Positions 52,990 through 60,346 of a stretch of DNA of 60,346 nt are shown here, piece by piece. The stretch's first letter is position 1, and each line of letters opens with the position of its first letter. The stretch is taken from contig CALWPK010000007.1 of assembly GCA_944383415.1 (NCBI GenBank), forward strand, positions 1 through 60,346, given 5' to 3'. The notes beneath the pieces were generated by a model. The model had not been told where the DNA came from. It did no database searches and was given only the letters and a program-made list of their open reading frames with translations. This DNA is from an uncultured Clostridia bacterium. Its GTDB lineage: Bacteria > Bacillota > Clostridia > Christensenellales > UBA1242. The translations under genes and the position numbers were made by a program.

Positions 52990-54183
52990 ATGAAAAAAAT
53001 TTATTTTGACAATGCATCGACCACTCCAGTAGGAGCAGAAGTGTTGAATGCGATGATGCCTGCTTTTAGTGATGTTTTTGGAAACACATCTTCTGTCCAT
53101 TCTTTCGGAAGAATGGCGTCAGATTTGGTAGATCAAAGTAGAGACAAAATTGCAGAATCTATTAATGCTAAATCTAACGAAATATATTTTACAAGCAGTG
53201 GGAGTGAGGCAAATAGTTGGGCAATAATAGGTCTCGCTACAGCAAACAGATTGCATGGAAATCATATAATTACTACAAAAATTGAACATCAATCAACTTT
53301 GAATGCTTGCAAATATCTTGAACAAAACGGCTATGAGGTCACATATCTCAATGTTGATAAGAACGGATTCATTAGATTCACAGAACTATTAAATGCTATA
53401 AAAACAAATACAATATTAGTATCAATTATGGCTGCAAACAATGAAATTGGCACAATTCAAAATTTGAAAGCCATTGCTCAAACTGCTCACGAAAAAGGTG
53501 CTATATTTCATACTGATGCTGTTCAATTGTACGGTAATATGGATATAGATGTTGAAAATATTGGCATAGATGCTATGACAATGTCCGCACATAAAATCTA
53601 TGGACCTAAGGGTGTAGGATGCTTGTATCTAAACAACAAATTTAGAATAGACAATCTGATTTATGGTGGAAATCAAGAGCGTGGCAAACGTGGAGGTACT
53701 ACTAATACCGCTGGAGTTGTCGGTTTTGCGAAGGCTAGTGAAATTGCCATTCGAGATATGCGTGCCAATAATCACAAATTAAAACTATTAAGTGAATACT
53801 TTATCGCTCAACTGACAGCGTCAATTGAAAATGTGAATGTCAATGCCTACGTCAGACAAAAACTTCCTCAAATCGTGTCAGTAACATTTGTTGGGGTGGA
53901 CGGAGAAAGTTTGCTCACAAAACTTGATATGGCAGGTATTGCAGTTTCCACTGGCAGTGCTTGCACAAGCAATAGTTTGTCAGTATCGCACGTGATGACT
54001 GCCATTGGTCTAGATAATGATGACGCTCGCAGTACAATTCGATTCAGTTTTGGTAAAAACAATTCGTATGAAGAAATTGATTATACAATCTCTACATTGA
54101 AGCGCTGTGTTGAAGAACTCCGCGCTTACTCGTCTACTTACGGAATGAAGACGAGGAAGAGAAAGGGGGATAGAAATGTATAG
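52990..54183 (+). CDS. Cysteine desulfurase (IscS/NifS family)
   Basis: 397 residues, PLP enzyme that takes sulfur from cysteine for Fe-S clusters or tRNA thiolation. 'IYFDNASTTPVGAEVL' (4-19), 'SGSEANSWAI' (near 68-77), 'HTDAVQLYG' (PLP Asp, near 177), 'MSAHKIYGPKGVG' (PLP Lys, near 201) and 'AVSTGSACTS' (catalytic Cys, near 324). The C-terminal tail is basic. ATG 52990 with GCGGAG is chosen over an upstream start that would overlap the promoter. The NifU-like gene overlaps its end by 8 nt. Confidence 0.93.
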   Translation: MKKIYFDNASTTPVGAEVLNAMMPAFSDVFGNTSSVHSFGRMASDLVDQSRDKIAESINAKSNEIYFTSSGSEANSWAIIGLATANRLHGNHIITTKIEHQSTLNACKYLEQNGYEVTYLNVDKNGFIRFTELLNAIKTNTILVSIMAANNEIGTIQNLKAIAQTAHEKGAIFHTDAVQLYGNMDIDVENIGIDAMTMSAHKIYGPKGVGCLYLNNKFRIDNLIYGGNQERGKRGGTTNTAGVVGFAKASEIAIRDMRANNHKLKLLSEYFIAQLTASIENVNVNAYVRQKLPQIVSVTFVGVDGESLLTKLDMAGIAVSTGSACTSNSLSVSHVMTAIGLDNDDARSTIRFSFGKNNSYEEIDYTISTLKRCVEELRAYSSTYGMKTRKRKGDRNV

Positions 54184-54559
54184 TAATGTTGTACTTAATT
54201 TATTTAATAATCCTAAAAATGCGGGTAGAATTTCAAAGCCTGATGGTATCGCTGACATATACAATGCTGATAAAACGGCACATATAGAATTTTCACTTCG
54301 CATAGATGCTGGTATGATAATAGAATGCAAATTCAGAGCACAAGCAAATCCTTATATTATTGCCATTTGCTCTACAATGACTGAAATGGTGCAAAACAAA
54401 ATGATAGAAATGCTCTTCCTTGATCCTTATAACATTATGACGACGCTGGGTGATGAGCAACCTATAGATATAAACTTTTGTATCGATTGTATGAAATTGG
54501 CAGTCCAAGACTATAAAGAAAAATTAGAGAAATCTAGGAAAAATAAAGAAAGTGAATAA
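54176..54559 (+). CDS. Degenerate NifU/IscU-like protein
   Basis: 127 residues. It aligns by eye with the IscU/SufU scaffold: 'LFNNPKNAGRI' at the start corresponds to 'HyxNPRNxG', and 'CSTMTEMVQNKM' to 'ASxSMMTExVxGK'. However, the first ligand Cys (NPxCGD) and the second (GxGCxxxxAS) are replaced (near 35-40 and 58-64), leaving Cys only in 'AICST' and 'NFCIDCMK'. It may not build clusters but could regulate or dock to the desulfurase, with which it is translationally coupled (GGGGG upstream). A divergent scaffold with other ligands is possible. Confidence 0.75.
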   Translation: MYSNVVLNLFNNPKNAGRISKPDGIADIYNADKTAHIEFSLRIDAGMIIECKFRAQANPYIIAICSTMTEMVQNKMIEMLFLDPYNIMTTLGDEQPIDINFCIDCMKLAVQDYKEKLEKSRKNKESE

Positions 54560-54832
54560 TTATCTTTTCTATTAGTTGTGTGCATATCATCTTAATTACA
54601 CAATATACCGCTATTTTACTTTATTTTAATAATATACAAATTTTAATGAGATATCTTTATTCTCCTTTCAATTAAGATAGTTTTATTTATTATTTAATAG
54701 GTAATAAATTCATATTATTAATTTTAAGATTTATACATTTTAAATTTTGAACTGGAAAAATATTCCATATATATGTTGACTATTTCTACATAATTTCACA
54801 AATTTTGCAAAAAATATCTATGGGAGGGCATT

Positions 54833-55012
54833 ATGAAGGAGTTAATCATAGGTATGGGTATAGGTTTTGTGATTGGTGCGATTGTCTGCAAGACAAACAA
54901 ACCCGTTGCTGATACAGTTGAAAAGGGTGTCGAAAAGGGAAAAGAAATCATTGAAGACATCAAAGAAGAAGTAAAAACTCAAACTAATAAGGCAAAAAAC
55001 AAAAATCAATAA
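54833..55012 (+). CDS. Small single-pass membrane protein, YtxH-like
   Basis: A 59-residue ORF. GGGAGGG precedes the ATG by 5 nt. A glycine-rich hydrophobic helix (residues 4-19, 'LIIGMGIGFVIGAIVC') is followed by a strongly charged amphipathic helix of Lys and Glu (30-58). This fits the small YtxH/DUF883-like anchored coil proteins linked to envelope stress or general stress. It has its own perfect terminator 16 nt after the stop. No clear partner is near. Confidence 0.75.
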   Translation: MKELIIGMGIGFVIGAIVCKTNKPVADTVEKGVEKGKEIIEDIKEEVKTQTNKAKNKNQ

Positions 55013-55028
55013 TTTTAATACAATGAGC

Positions 55029-55057
55029 AAAAATCACGCACAAGCGTGATTTTTATG
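55029..55057. terminator. Perfect bidirectional terminator
   Basis: Eleven-base arms AAAAATCACGC (55029-55039) and GCGTGATTTTT (55044-55054) with loop ACAA. It serves the 59-aa gene (+) and the kinase-fusion gene (-), which ends at 55064. Confidence 0.9.
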
Positions 55058-55063
55058 ATGTCG

Positions 55064-56380
55064 CTATTGATGAATATTTTTTAAATAAATTTCATAAATA
55101 TGTAACCATTTTTCAATTTTCGTACGATCAGATTCTTCATTCAGATTGAAAAATATTTCATAATATTTCCATTTGTTGTTGCGTTGAATATAGAATGATA
55201 CAGACGCATTCTTTTTCAGATCCTCATCTCTATATAGTCTAATTTTATTATTATAGTTGCAGAAAATGTTAAAATTCAATATTGGGGTCACGATCTGCTT
55301 TTGCTTTATCTCACTATCATTAAATTTCTTTTCAAGTATGAGTTTTTTCATTAAAATTTTAGAAAACTCGCGTACTGCTGGTATTTTGAAATCATCATAA
55401 AATTTTGATTCCGAATTTTCATAGGACTCATTTTTTTGTGCGTGAATTGATTCTCTAATAATTAAATAAATTTTATGGAAAAATTCATCTGACTCATCTT
55501 TAGAAACATTGATATCGTTTAAAAATATTGATATCCACGCTCTAATTTCACCCTTTTTGACGGGTGAACAGTGCGAAATATAAATATCTTTGTTTTCAGA
55601 AAATTTTTCAATACAAGATAAAACCTCTGAATGTTCCCATCCGTCAAGATATATTAAAATATAGGGCTGTGCATTGTTCGCTTGCGAATGATTTTCTCCT
55701 ATACCAGAACAGCAAGCACCGGTACTGATTCCATTATCCCACAAATAATTTAGCAATTTCCTTAATTCAATAGAACCTTCAGAAAAATTATCTAGTATTT
55801 GATCTATACTATTTGTTTCTAATAATTTTACTAAATCTTTAATTACTATATTATTCAAATTTAAGAATTTCTCTATATCTTTCAGATCATATTTATCATC
55901 AATTAATACATAGTTTAAATTGTATTTTTTGCATTGTTGCAAATTTCGCTCATTTTCTTTAACGAGAAAAGTAGGTGAGATATCATTGTTGTCGATTCGT
56001 TTTTCTATCACGTTAGCATATAAAAGAATATCGTCAAAATGTTTTTCAATATAATTTTTGGCCATAATTAAGCAAACATATTTAATTTCTTTTAAATATT
56101 TATCTGAAAAAGAATTTTTCCAATCAAAAGGTATGTATGCTCCCTCAATGATTAAATTTTGCTTGTTTTCAATAGCCGTCTTAATCATTTCTTTTATGAT
56201 ATTCCATAAATATTCCGTCAATTTATCATCATCTTTTGGAGTCAGGGTAGTATTCTTGCTCCTAATTAATCCCATTTTCAAATGGTCGATACATAGGTAT
56301 GGATAATTATATTTTTCTAATATAGTTTGGGCTAGTTTTGTTTTTCCTGTATGGGTGGCGCCCGCTATTAGTATTATCAT
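55064..56380 (-). CDS. P-loop kinase-like domain fused to an unknown domain
   Basis: 438 residues from ATG 56380 (AAGGAG upstream; a start 14 codons earlier lacks one). N-terminal part (about 1-185): P-loop 'AGATHTGKTKLA' (6-17), then 'YLCIDHLKMGLIRS' and 'NLIIEGAYIPFDW'. This resembles small zeta/adenylate-kinase-like NTPases of gut Clostridia whose substrate is unknown. The C-terminal ~240 residues, with 'DNGISTGACCSGIGENHSQ' (near 221-239) and later a charged region, match nothing I recognise. It is an isolated minus-strand gene beside tRNA-Thr, so possibly acquired. It could be a nucleotide or small-molecule kinase with a sensor domain. Confidence 0.7.
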   Translation of the reverse strand: MIILIAGATHTGKTKLAQTILEKYNYPYLCIDHLKMGLIRSKNTTLTPKDDDKLTEYLWNIIKEMIKTAIENKQNLIIEGAYIPFDWKNSFSDKYLKEIKYVCLIMAKNYIEKHFDDILLYANVIEKRIDNNDISPTFLVKENERNLQQCKKYNLNYVLIDDKYDLKDIEKFLNLNNIVIKDLVKLLETNSIDQILDNFSEGSIELRKLLNYLWDNGISTGACCSGIGENHSQANNAQPYILIYLDGWEHSEVLSCIEKFSENKDIYISHCSPVKKGEIRAWISIFLNDINVSKDESDEFFHKIYLIIRESIHAQKNESYENSESKFYDDFKIPAVREFSKILMKKLILEKKFNDSEIKQKQIVTPILNFNIFCNYNNKIRLYRDEDLKKNASVSFYIQRNNKWKYYEIFFNLNEESDRTKIEKWLHIYEIYLKNIHQ

Positions 56381-56566
56381 TATTTCTCCTTGTCCAAAAT
56401 TCAATTTATGGAATGATAGCACTTGTCACCTTTGTTTGTCAAATAGAAAATATCTATGAAAAATCACATAATTATTGAAATTAGATCGTAGGCTACATAG
56501 TGGACTAATATGATGTGATAATGAATCAAAAAATAGAATTTATCAACTAAATTAATTTAGATAATT

Positions 56567-56642
56567 TGGAGCTACTGGGCGGACTCGAACCGCCGACCTG
56601 CTGATTACGAATCAGCTGCTCTACCGACTGAGCCACAGTAGC
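56567..56642 (-). tRNA. tRNA-Thr (CGT)
   Basis: On the minus strand the acceptor GCTACTG pairs with CAGTAGC, the anticodon loop TTCGTAA carries CGT, the T-arm contains GGTTCGAGTCC, discriminator T and CCA are encoded. It reads ACG codons. Confidence 0.95.
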
Positions 56643-56944
56643 ATATTGAATTGTTGAATTCACTCTTATCAGCAATGTCATTTTTGATTGAAACTGATAT
56701 ACCTAATATTGTATTAGAATTGAAATATTTTCGTGTCCAACTATAAAAACCGCAGAGTTTGTGAATATAAAGTTTTGACTTAAGAATAGAGGTGCACTTT
56801 GAAGCAAAAAATCACCAATTTGTCCAAATTTTTGCTAGACACTGAATATAATAGCATATATTTTTAAATTTTTCAATGATTTTCACTTATTTTTTTATTT
56901 TTAAATAGTTGCAAATATAAATTCTTTTTGATATTATTATATAA
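56643..56944. other. Intergenic region, tRNA-Thr to PLD-like gene
   Basis: 302 bp between divergent units. It holds the promoter of the PLD-like gene at its end; I found no clear promoter for tRNA-Thr and no supported gene. Confidence 0.4.
56909..56944 (+). promoter_or_regulatory. Leaderless promoter of the PLD-like gene
   Basis: TTGCAA (56909-56914), 17 bp, TATTAT (56932-56937), then seven bases and ATG 56945; no Shine-Dalgarno. Confidence 0.65.
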
Positions 56945-58285
56945 ATGTTGGCATTACAAATAATTACAATCGTATTTTTAATATTATCATATATCATTAT
57001 GACTTCTATAATGATCATTTTTGAACGGGATAAGCCTAGAAATTTAATAATATGGTCAATCGTATTTTTGTTTACAAGTGTCGTTGGATATTGCATATAT
57101 ATTTTTTCAAGGTCAATTTTTTATAAAAAGAAAAAATCATTGTCTATCAAGCAACAGGAGGATGAGGTTTATTTGAATTTGATACAAAACGATATTGTCA
57201 ATAATGATGTCAGTACGAATGAAGAATTGTATCAATTCAACAAAATGGCATACAATGCAAAATTGACGGTTAATAATACATATACAATATTTGATAAATA
57301 CAATGAATTAAAGGCAGATCTGTTGAGCGAAATTAATGAGGCTAAGGATTATATCATTTTTGAAGTGACAAAAGTGAATAAATATGATTTTTCAGACATA
57401 TTACAAGCACTGATTGAACGGGCTAGAGGGGGAGTGAAAATCAAATTTATATATGATAGCCTAATTAGTAGGAAGATATTAAAGCAGATGCGAGACAATA
57501 ATATTAAAGTGCACAGGTTTAGCAAACACAACACTATTGGAAGAGTATATGCAAACAAGCGAAATTTGATATCAATTGATGGTAGAGTTTGCTATATATG
57601 CAATTTAGACGTGAAGAACAATCAGTTAATAGACAAATATGATATTGCTGATACATTTATAAAATTTAGTGGAGATATAGTTCAGGAAATGAATATATCA
57701 GCGCATCAAGATGCAATTTTTGCAGGCAACAAATTTATAGAATTCAAAAATCCAGAAATAGAAAAAACATATAACAACTCAAAAATAATGTATGTGGCAA
57801 ATGAATACAGCAAAGATATTGAATTGCTAATTATCAATGCTATTTGTCTTGCAAAGGAATCTATACAGTTACAATTAGAGGAATTTATCCCTACCGAGAG
57901 CATTTTGTCTTTGCTTAGATTTGCTATCAATTCAAATATAGAAGTTAGATTGATGGTTCCATTGAAAACAAATAGGCATAGCAAATATTTTGCTTCTCGC
58001 GCTTATGCAAAACAATTAGCATTAATCGGCGCAAATGTCTATTTGTACGATGGTTTTATTCGCTTCAATGCTATCACAATTGATTCAAAATATTCATTGT
58101 TTGGTTCATTTATATTAGATCGAGAACATTTAAGTACTGGAGTGCAAAATATTGTGATTATAGAGGATAAACAAGCAGTGGACCATTTCATTACAAAATT
58201 TGATGAAGACATCAATAATAGTTATCGCATTAGCAATGCAAAATATATGTTATTGCGTGAAAAGTTTTTTAAAAACTTTGTTTGA
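56945..58285 (+). CDS. Cardiolipin synthase-like protein lacking both HKD motifs
   Basis: 446 residues. Two N-terminal membrane helices (about 1-25 and 33-55) and two PLD-like domains follow the cardiolipin synthase layout. Where the family has H-x-K-x4-D, the first repeat reads K-R-N-LISI-D (in 'NKRNLISIDG', near 211-220) and the second R-F-N-AITI-D (in 'FIRFNAITIDS', near 376-386). In both, His and Lys are replaced while the Asp and the 'GSF.LD' strand remain. It should therefore be inactive as a phosphatidyl transferase and may be a binding or regulatory paralogue. It starts a unit with nfo and an RluA enzyme. Confidence 0.85.
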   Translation: MLALQIITIVFLILSYIIMTSIMIIFERDKPRNLIIWSIVFLFTSVVGYCIYIFSRSIFYKKKKSLSIKQQEDEVYLNLIQNDIVNNDVSTNEELYQFNKMAYNAKLTVNNTYTIFDKYNELKADLLSEINEAKDYIIFEVTKVNKYDFSDILQALIERARGGVKIKFIYDSLISRKILKQMRDNNIKVHRFSKHNTIGRVYANKRNLISIDGRVCYICNLDVKNNQLIDKYDIADTFIKFSGDIVQEMNISAHQDAIFAGNKFIEFKNPEIEKTYNNSKIMYVANEYSKDIELLIINAICLAKESIQLQLEEFIPTESILSLLRFAINSNIEVRLMVPLKTNRHSKYFASRAYAKQLALIGANVYLYDGFIRFNAITIDSKYSLFGSFILDREHLSTGVQNIVIIEDKQAVDHFITKFDEDINNSYRISNAKYMLLREKFFKNFV

Positions 58286-58297
58286 TTGGAGATTATT

Positions 58298-59134
58298 ATG
58301 GTTTTTGGTGTGGCGGGTGTGCCGACGAATTTTAAAGGTAAATTCAAAAATTTGTTTGAGTGGTTAGGTGAACGTAATCTCAACGGATACGAAATTCAAT
58401 GTGTATATGGTTTCAAAATAAGCGAGGAAAACAAACGAATTATTTTAGAAAATCAGAAAAATGGCTTTTATTTTAGCATTCATGCTCCCTATTATATAAA
58501 TCTTGGAAGTTTGAATGCTCAAGTGGTTGCCAGAAGTAAAGCGAATATGAAAGAGGGTATAGAATTAGCCAAATCAATCAATGTGACCCGAATTATATTT
58601 CATCCGGGTGGCGGACACGAAAATACTGAGAATGGTAGGAAACTTGCAATCAAACAATTAATTGAGGCTGTCAATGAGTTTACTAGCGAAATTGATATGG
58701 GAAATGTCCTTTTGTATCCTGAAATCGGAGGTAAGACTGCCAGTCTTGGCTCTCTTGATGAAATAATCGAAATATGCAAAAATTGCAAATATTGCTATCC
58801 TTGTATAGATATCGCTCATCTTCACGCACGTGAAATCGGCAGTTTGACATCAAAAGAGATTATAAAATCTAAATTACAAAAAATTAAGGACGCAATTCCT
58901 GATAAATTTGAAAAGATACATTTTCACGCGTATACTATCAATTATGGCGAAAAGGGCGAAATCAAACATTTACATTTTGGCGATACTATGCCAGATGGGA
59001 GTGTCGGTATGCCTAATTTAGATGATTTCATATCTGTTTTGAAAGAAATGAATGTCGACCCATATATAATCAGCGAAGCACTTGATAGTCAAGAATTGAG
59101 TGCACAGTATATGCACGATTTATATATAAAATAA
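58298..59134 (+). CDS. nfo: Endonuclease IV family AP endonuclease
   Basis: 278 residues, TIM barrel of the AP endonuclease 2 family. Metal ligands visible: 'FSIHAPYYINLGS' (His near 66), 'IIFHPGGG' (His near 106), 'LLYPEIGGK' (Glu near 142), 'CIDIAHLHAR' (Asp and His near 174-177), 'KIHFHAYT' (His near 211), and 'ISEAL' (Glu near 264). It cleaves DNA at abasic sites. ATG 58298 with TTGGAG upstream is chosen over TTG 58286. It follows the PLD-like gene by 12 nt. Confidence 0.88.
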   Translation: MVFGVAGVPTNFKGKFKNLFEWLGERNLNGYEIQCVYGFKISEENKRIILENQKNGFYFSIHAPYYINLGSLNAQVVARSKANMKEGIELAKSINVTRIIFHPGGGHENTENGRKLAIKQLIEAVNEFTSEIDMGNVLLYPEIGGKTASLGSLDEIIEICKNCKYCYPCIDIAHLHAREIGSLTSKEIIKSKLQKIKDAIPDKFEKIHFHAYTINYGEKGEIKHLHFGDTMPDGSVGMPNLDDFISVLKEMNVDPYIISEALDSQELSAQYMHDLYIK

Positions 59135-59135
59135 A

Positions 59136-59969
59136 ATGCAAAAACTCGAGTTTGTGACCAATAAAAATATTAAATTATCAAAAGCGGTAATTGACGAATT
59201 GCCGTTTCTTTCTAAATTTCAGATAAAAAAATTAATAGAAAAGAAGGATATAAAAGTCAACTCTACAAGAGTCAAAGAAGATTTAATATTAAATATAGGA
59301 GACAAAGTCACGGTTTATTACAATGCGAAGGAATCAAAAGAATGGCACAACCTAGTCTACTCGGATAATAATATTTTGATCGTTAATAAACGTGCAGGCA
59401 TTGAGGTTGTGAGCGAAAATGATAGAGATTTGCTATCAATTTTGGGAAAGGAGTATCCTGGCGTTGCACCTGTTCATAGGATAGATAGAAACACAGAAGG
59501 TTTGGTGATTTTCTCACTAAATAAGGATGCAGAAAAAGAATTATTGCAAGCGTTTAAAACACGAAACGGTATTATTAAAAAATATGCACTCTTGGTGCAC
59601 GGTAGAGTAGATATATCAAAAATTAAACGCACTATATATTTGAAAAAAGTCAGTAATCTTTCAAAAGTTTGGATAAGCGAAGTGAAGACTAGCGGATACG
59701 AACCTGCAGTCACTGAATTCAATATAATACAATATTTGGGCGACAATACTCTTCTTGAGGCGAAACTTATTACGGGCAAAACTCATCAAATACGCGCACA
59801 TATTGCTTACTATGGTTATCCTATAGTTGGCGACAACAAATATGGAAAGGATGAGGAAAATCAAATGCGTTTGACTGCAAACTATCTTTCATTTAATTTC
59901 AATAAAAATTCTAACTTATCATATTTAAACAGTAAAAATTTTGAAATTATTCCTTCGTGGTTAAACTGA
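59136..59969 (+). CDS. RluA-family pseudouridine synthase
   Basis: 277 residues. An N-terminal S4-like RNA-binding domain (about 13-65, 'LSKFQIKKLIEKKDIKVNSTRVKEDLILNIGDKV') precedes the catalytic domain. The catalytic 'VHRIDRNTEGLVIF' (Asp near 117) and 'TGKTHQIRAHIAYYGYPIVGD' (near 211-231) are typical of RluA/RluD enzymes that isomerise uridine in 23S rRNA or tRNA. The start follows nfo by one base, with no strong ribosome-binding site, so it is probably coupled. The precise target is unknown. Confidence 0.9.
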   Translation: MQKLEFVTNKNIKLSKAVIDELPFLSKFQIKKLIEKKDIKVNSTRVKEDLILNIGDKVTVYYNAKESKEWHNLVYSDNNILIVNKRAGIEVVSENDRDLLSILGKEYPGVAPVHRIDRNTEGLVIFSLNKDAEKELLQAFKTRNGIIKKYALLVHGRVDISKIKRTIYLKKVSNLSKVWISEVKTSGYEPAVTEFNIIQYLGDNTLLEAKLITGKTHQIRAHIAYYGYPIVGDNKYGKDEENQMRLTANYLSFNFNKNSNLSYLNSKNFEIIPSWLN

Positions 59970-60270
59970 TGACAAAGTCGTATAAATCTTCATATTTATA
60001 GATTATTATTGTTATTTTATATTTTGATATCTATTATAGACATAGGAATAACTATAGTTTGAATTATCAAAATAAATTAATTAATAAATAGAATCATAAA
60101 ATGAGCAGATAGAATTGTTATTTAAAGTTCAAACATTTGAAAAACTAAATGAATAGAAATATTATATAAGATTAAGATTCGATAAATTATTTAACATTTT
60201 TGAAAAAATTAATCAAAATTTATTGACATTTATTTAATCTTATAGTAAAATTTAAACATACCGTGTGTAT
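59970..60270 (+). other. Intergenic region before tRNA-Pro
   Basis: 301 bp, very AT-rich. Only the tRNA-Pro promoter at its end can be supported; no terminator for the RluA gene is clear. Confidence 0.5.
60223..60251 (+). promoter_or_regulatory. Promoter of tRNA-Pro
   Basis: TTGACA (60223-60228), 17 bp, TAAAAT (60246-60251), about 20 nt before the tRNA. Confidence 0.8.
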
Positions 60271-60346
60271 CGGGGTGTAGCGCAGTTGGTAGCGCACGTG
60301 ATTTGGGATCATGGGGCCGGGGGTTCGAGTCCCTTCACCCCGACCA
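60271..60346 (+). tRNA. tRNA-Pro (TGG)
   Basis: Acceptor CGGGGTG pairs with CACCCCG, the anticodon loop TTTGGGA carries TGG, the T-arm has GGTTCGAGTCC, discriminator A and encoded CCA end exactly at the window border. Further tRNAs may follow. Confidence 0.95.

Overview
The window is a strongly AT-rich, densely packed bacterial chromosome segment. Nearly all genes lie on the + strand in short operons. It looks like a member of the Bacillota, most likely an uncultured Clostridia-type lineage. This rests on a DUF4364 gene, an ylbJ/ylbK pair, the ackA-rpmF and plsX-rnc order, a ylxM-ffh pair, Gram-positive Shine-Dalgarno sequences, and TTGACA/TATAAT promoters with 17-bp spacers. TGA is used as a stop, so the code is standard.

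Layout. 1-2922: a partial tRNA-Gly, an ABC-F ribosome-protection-type ATPase behind what looks like a leader-peptide attenuator, then tRNA-Cys and tRNA-Leu separated by two ~229-bp repeats that each carry a 5' fragment of the tRNA-Leu gene. 3.1-9.4 kb: a small zinc-ribbon protein, a two-gene ABC exporter, two unknown minus-strand genes, DUF4364, and ylbJ divergent from ylbK. 9.4-16.8 kb: ylbK, pta, ackA (acetate/ATP production), rpmF, a methyltransferase, plsX and rnc. 16.9-25.5 kb: a PH-domain protein, then rpoZ-priA-def-fmt-rlmN and rpe-rsmE-mtaB-hinT (replication restart, initiator-Met processing, rRNA/tRNA modification). 25.7-37.2 kb: rpsU, pcrA, ligA, smc, ftsY, DUF1653, ylxM, ffh (DNA repair, chromosome segregation, signal recognition particle). 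37.6-42.8 kb: rpsP-khpA, rimM-trmD, rbgA-rnhB-yraN, an AAA ATPase and rplS (ribosome assembly). 43.1-52.4 kb: comM, dprA, a HAD phosphatase, topA, trmFO, hslVU and a ThiF-family protein. 52.5-60.3 kb: thioredoxin, a cysteine desulfurase with a NifU-like partner that has lost ligand cysteines, a missed 59-aa membrane protein, a P-loop kinase fused to an unknown domain, tRNA-Thr, a PLD-family protein with both HKD motifs destroyed, endonuclease IV, an RluA-type pseudouridine synthase and tRNA-Pro.

Most of the content is housekeeping. The more unusual material is regulatory or degenerate: the ABC-F attenuator with a leaderless leader peptide; several promoters placed exactly 7 nt before an ATG (probable leaderless mRNAs); the tRNA-Leu fragment repeats; inverted repeats over the rpsP promoter; an in-frame AGGAGG-ATG inside pcrA; and conserved-looking pseudo-enzymes (PLD-like, NifU-like). 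I see no CRISPR array, prophage, transposase or integrase, and no clear multigene defence system. All function calls are from sequence reading alone; no database search was possible.
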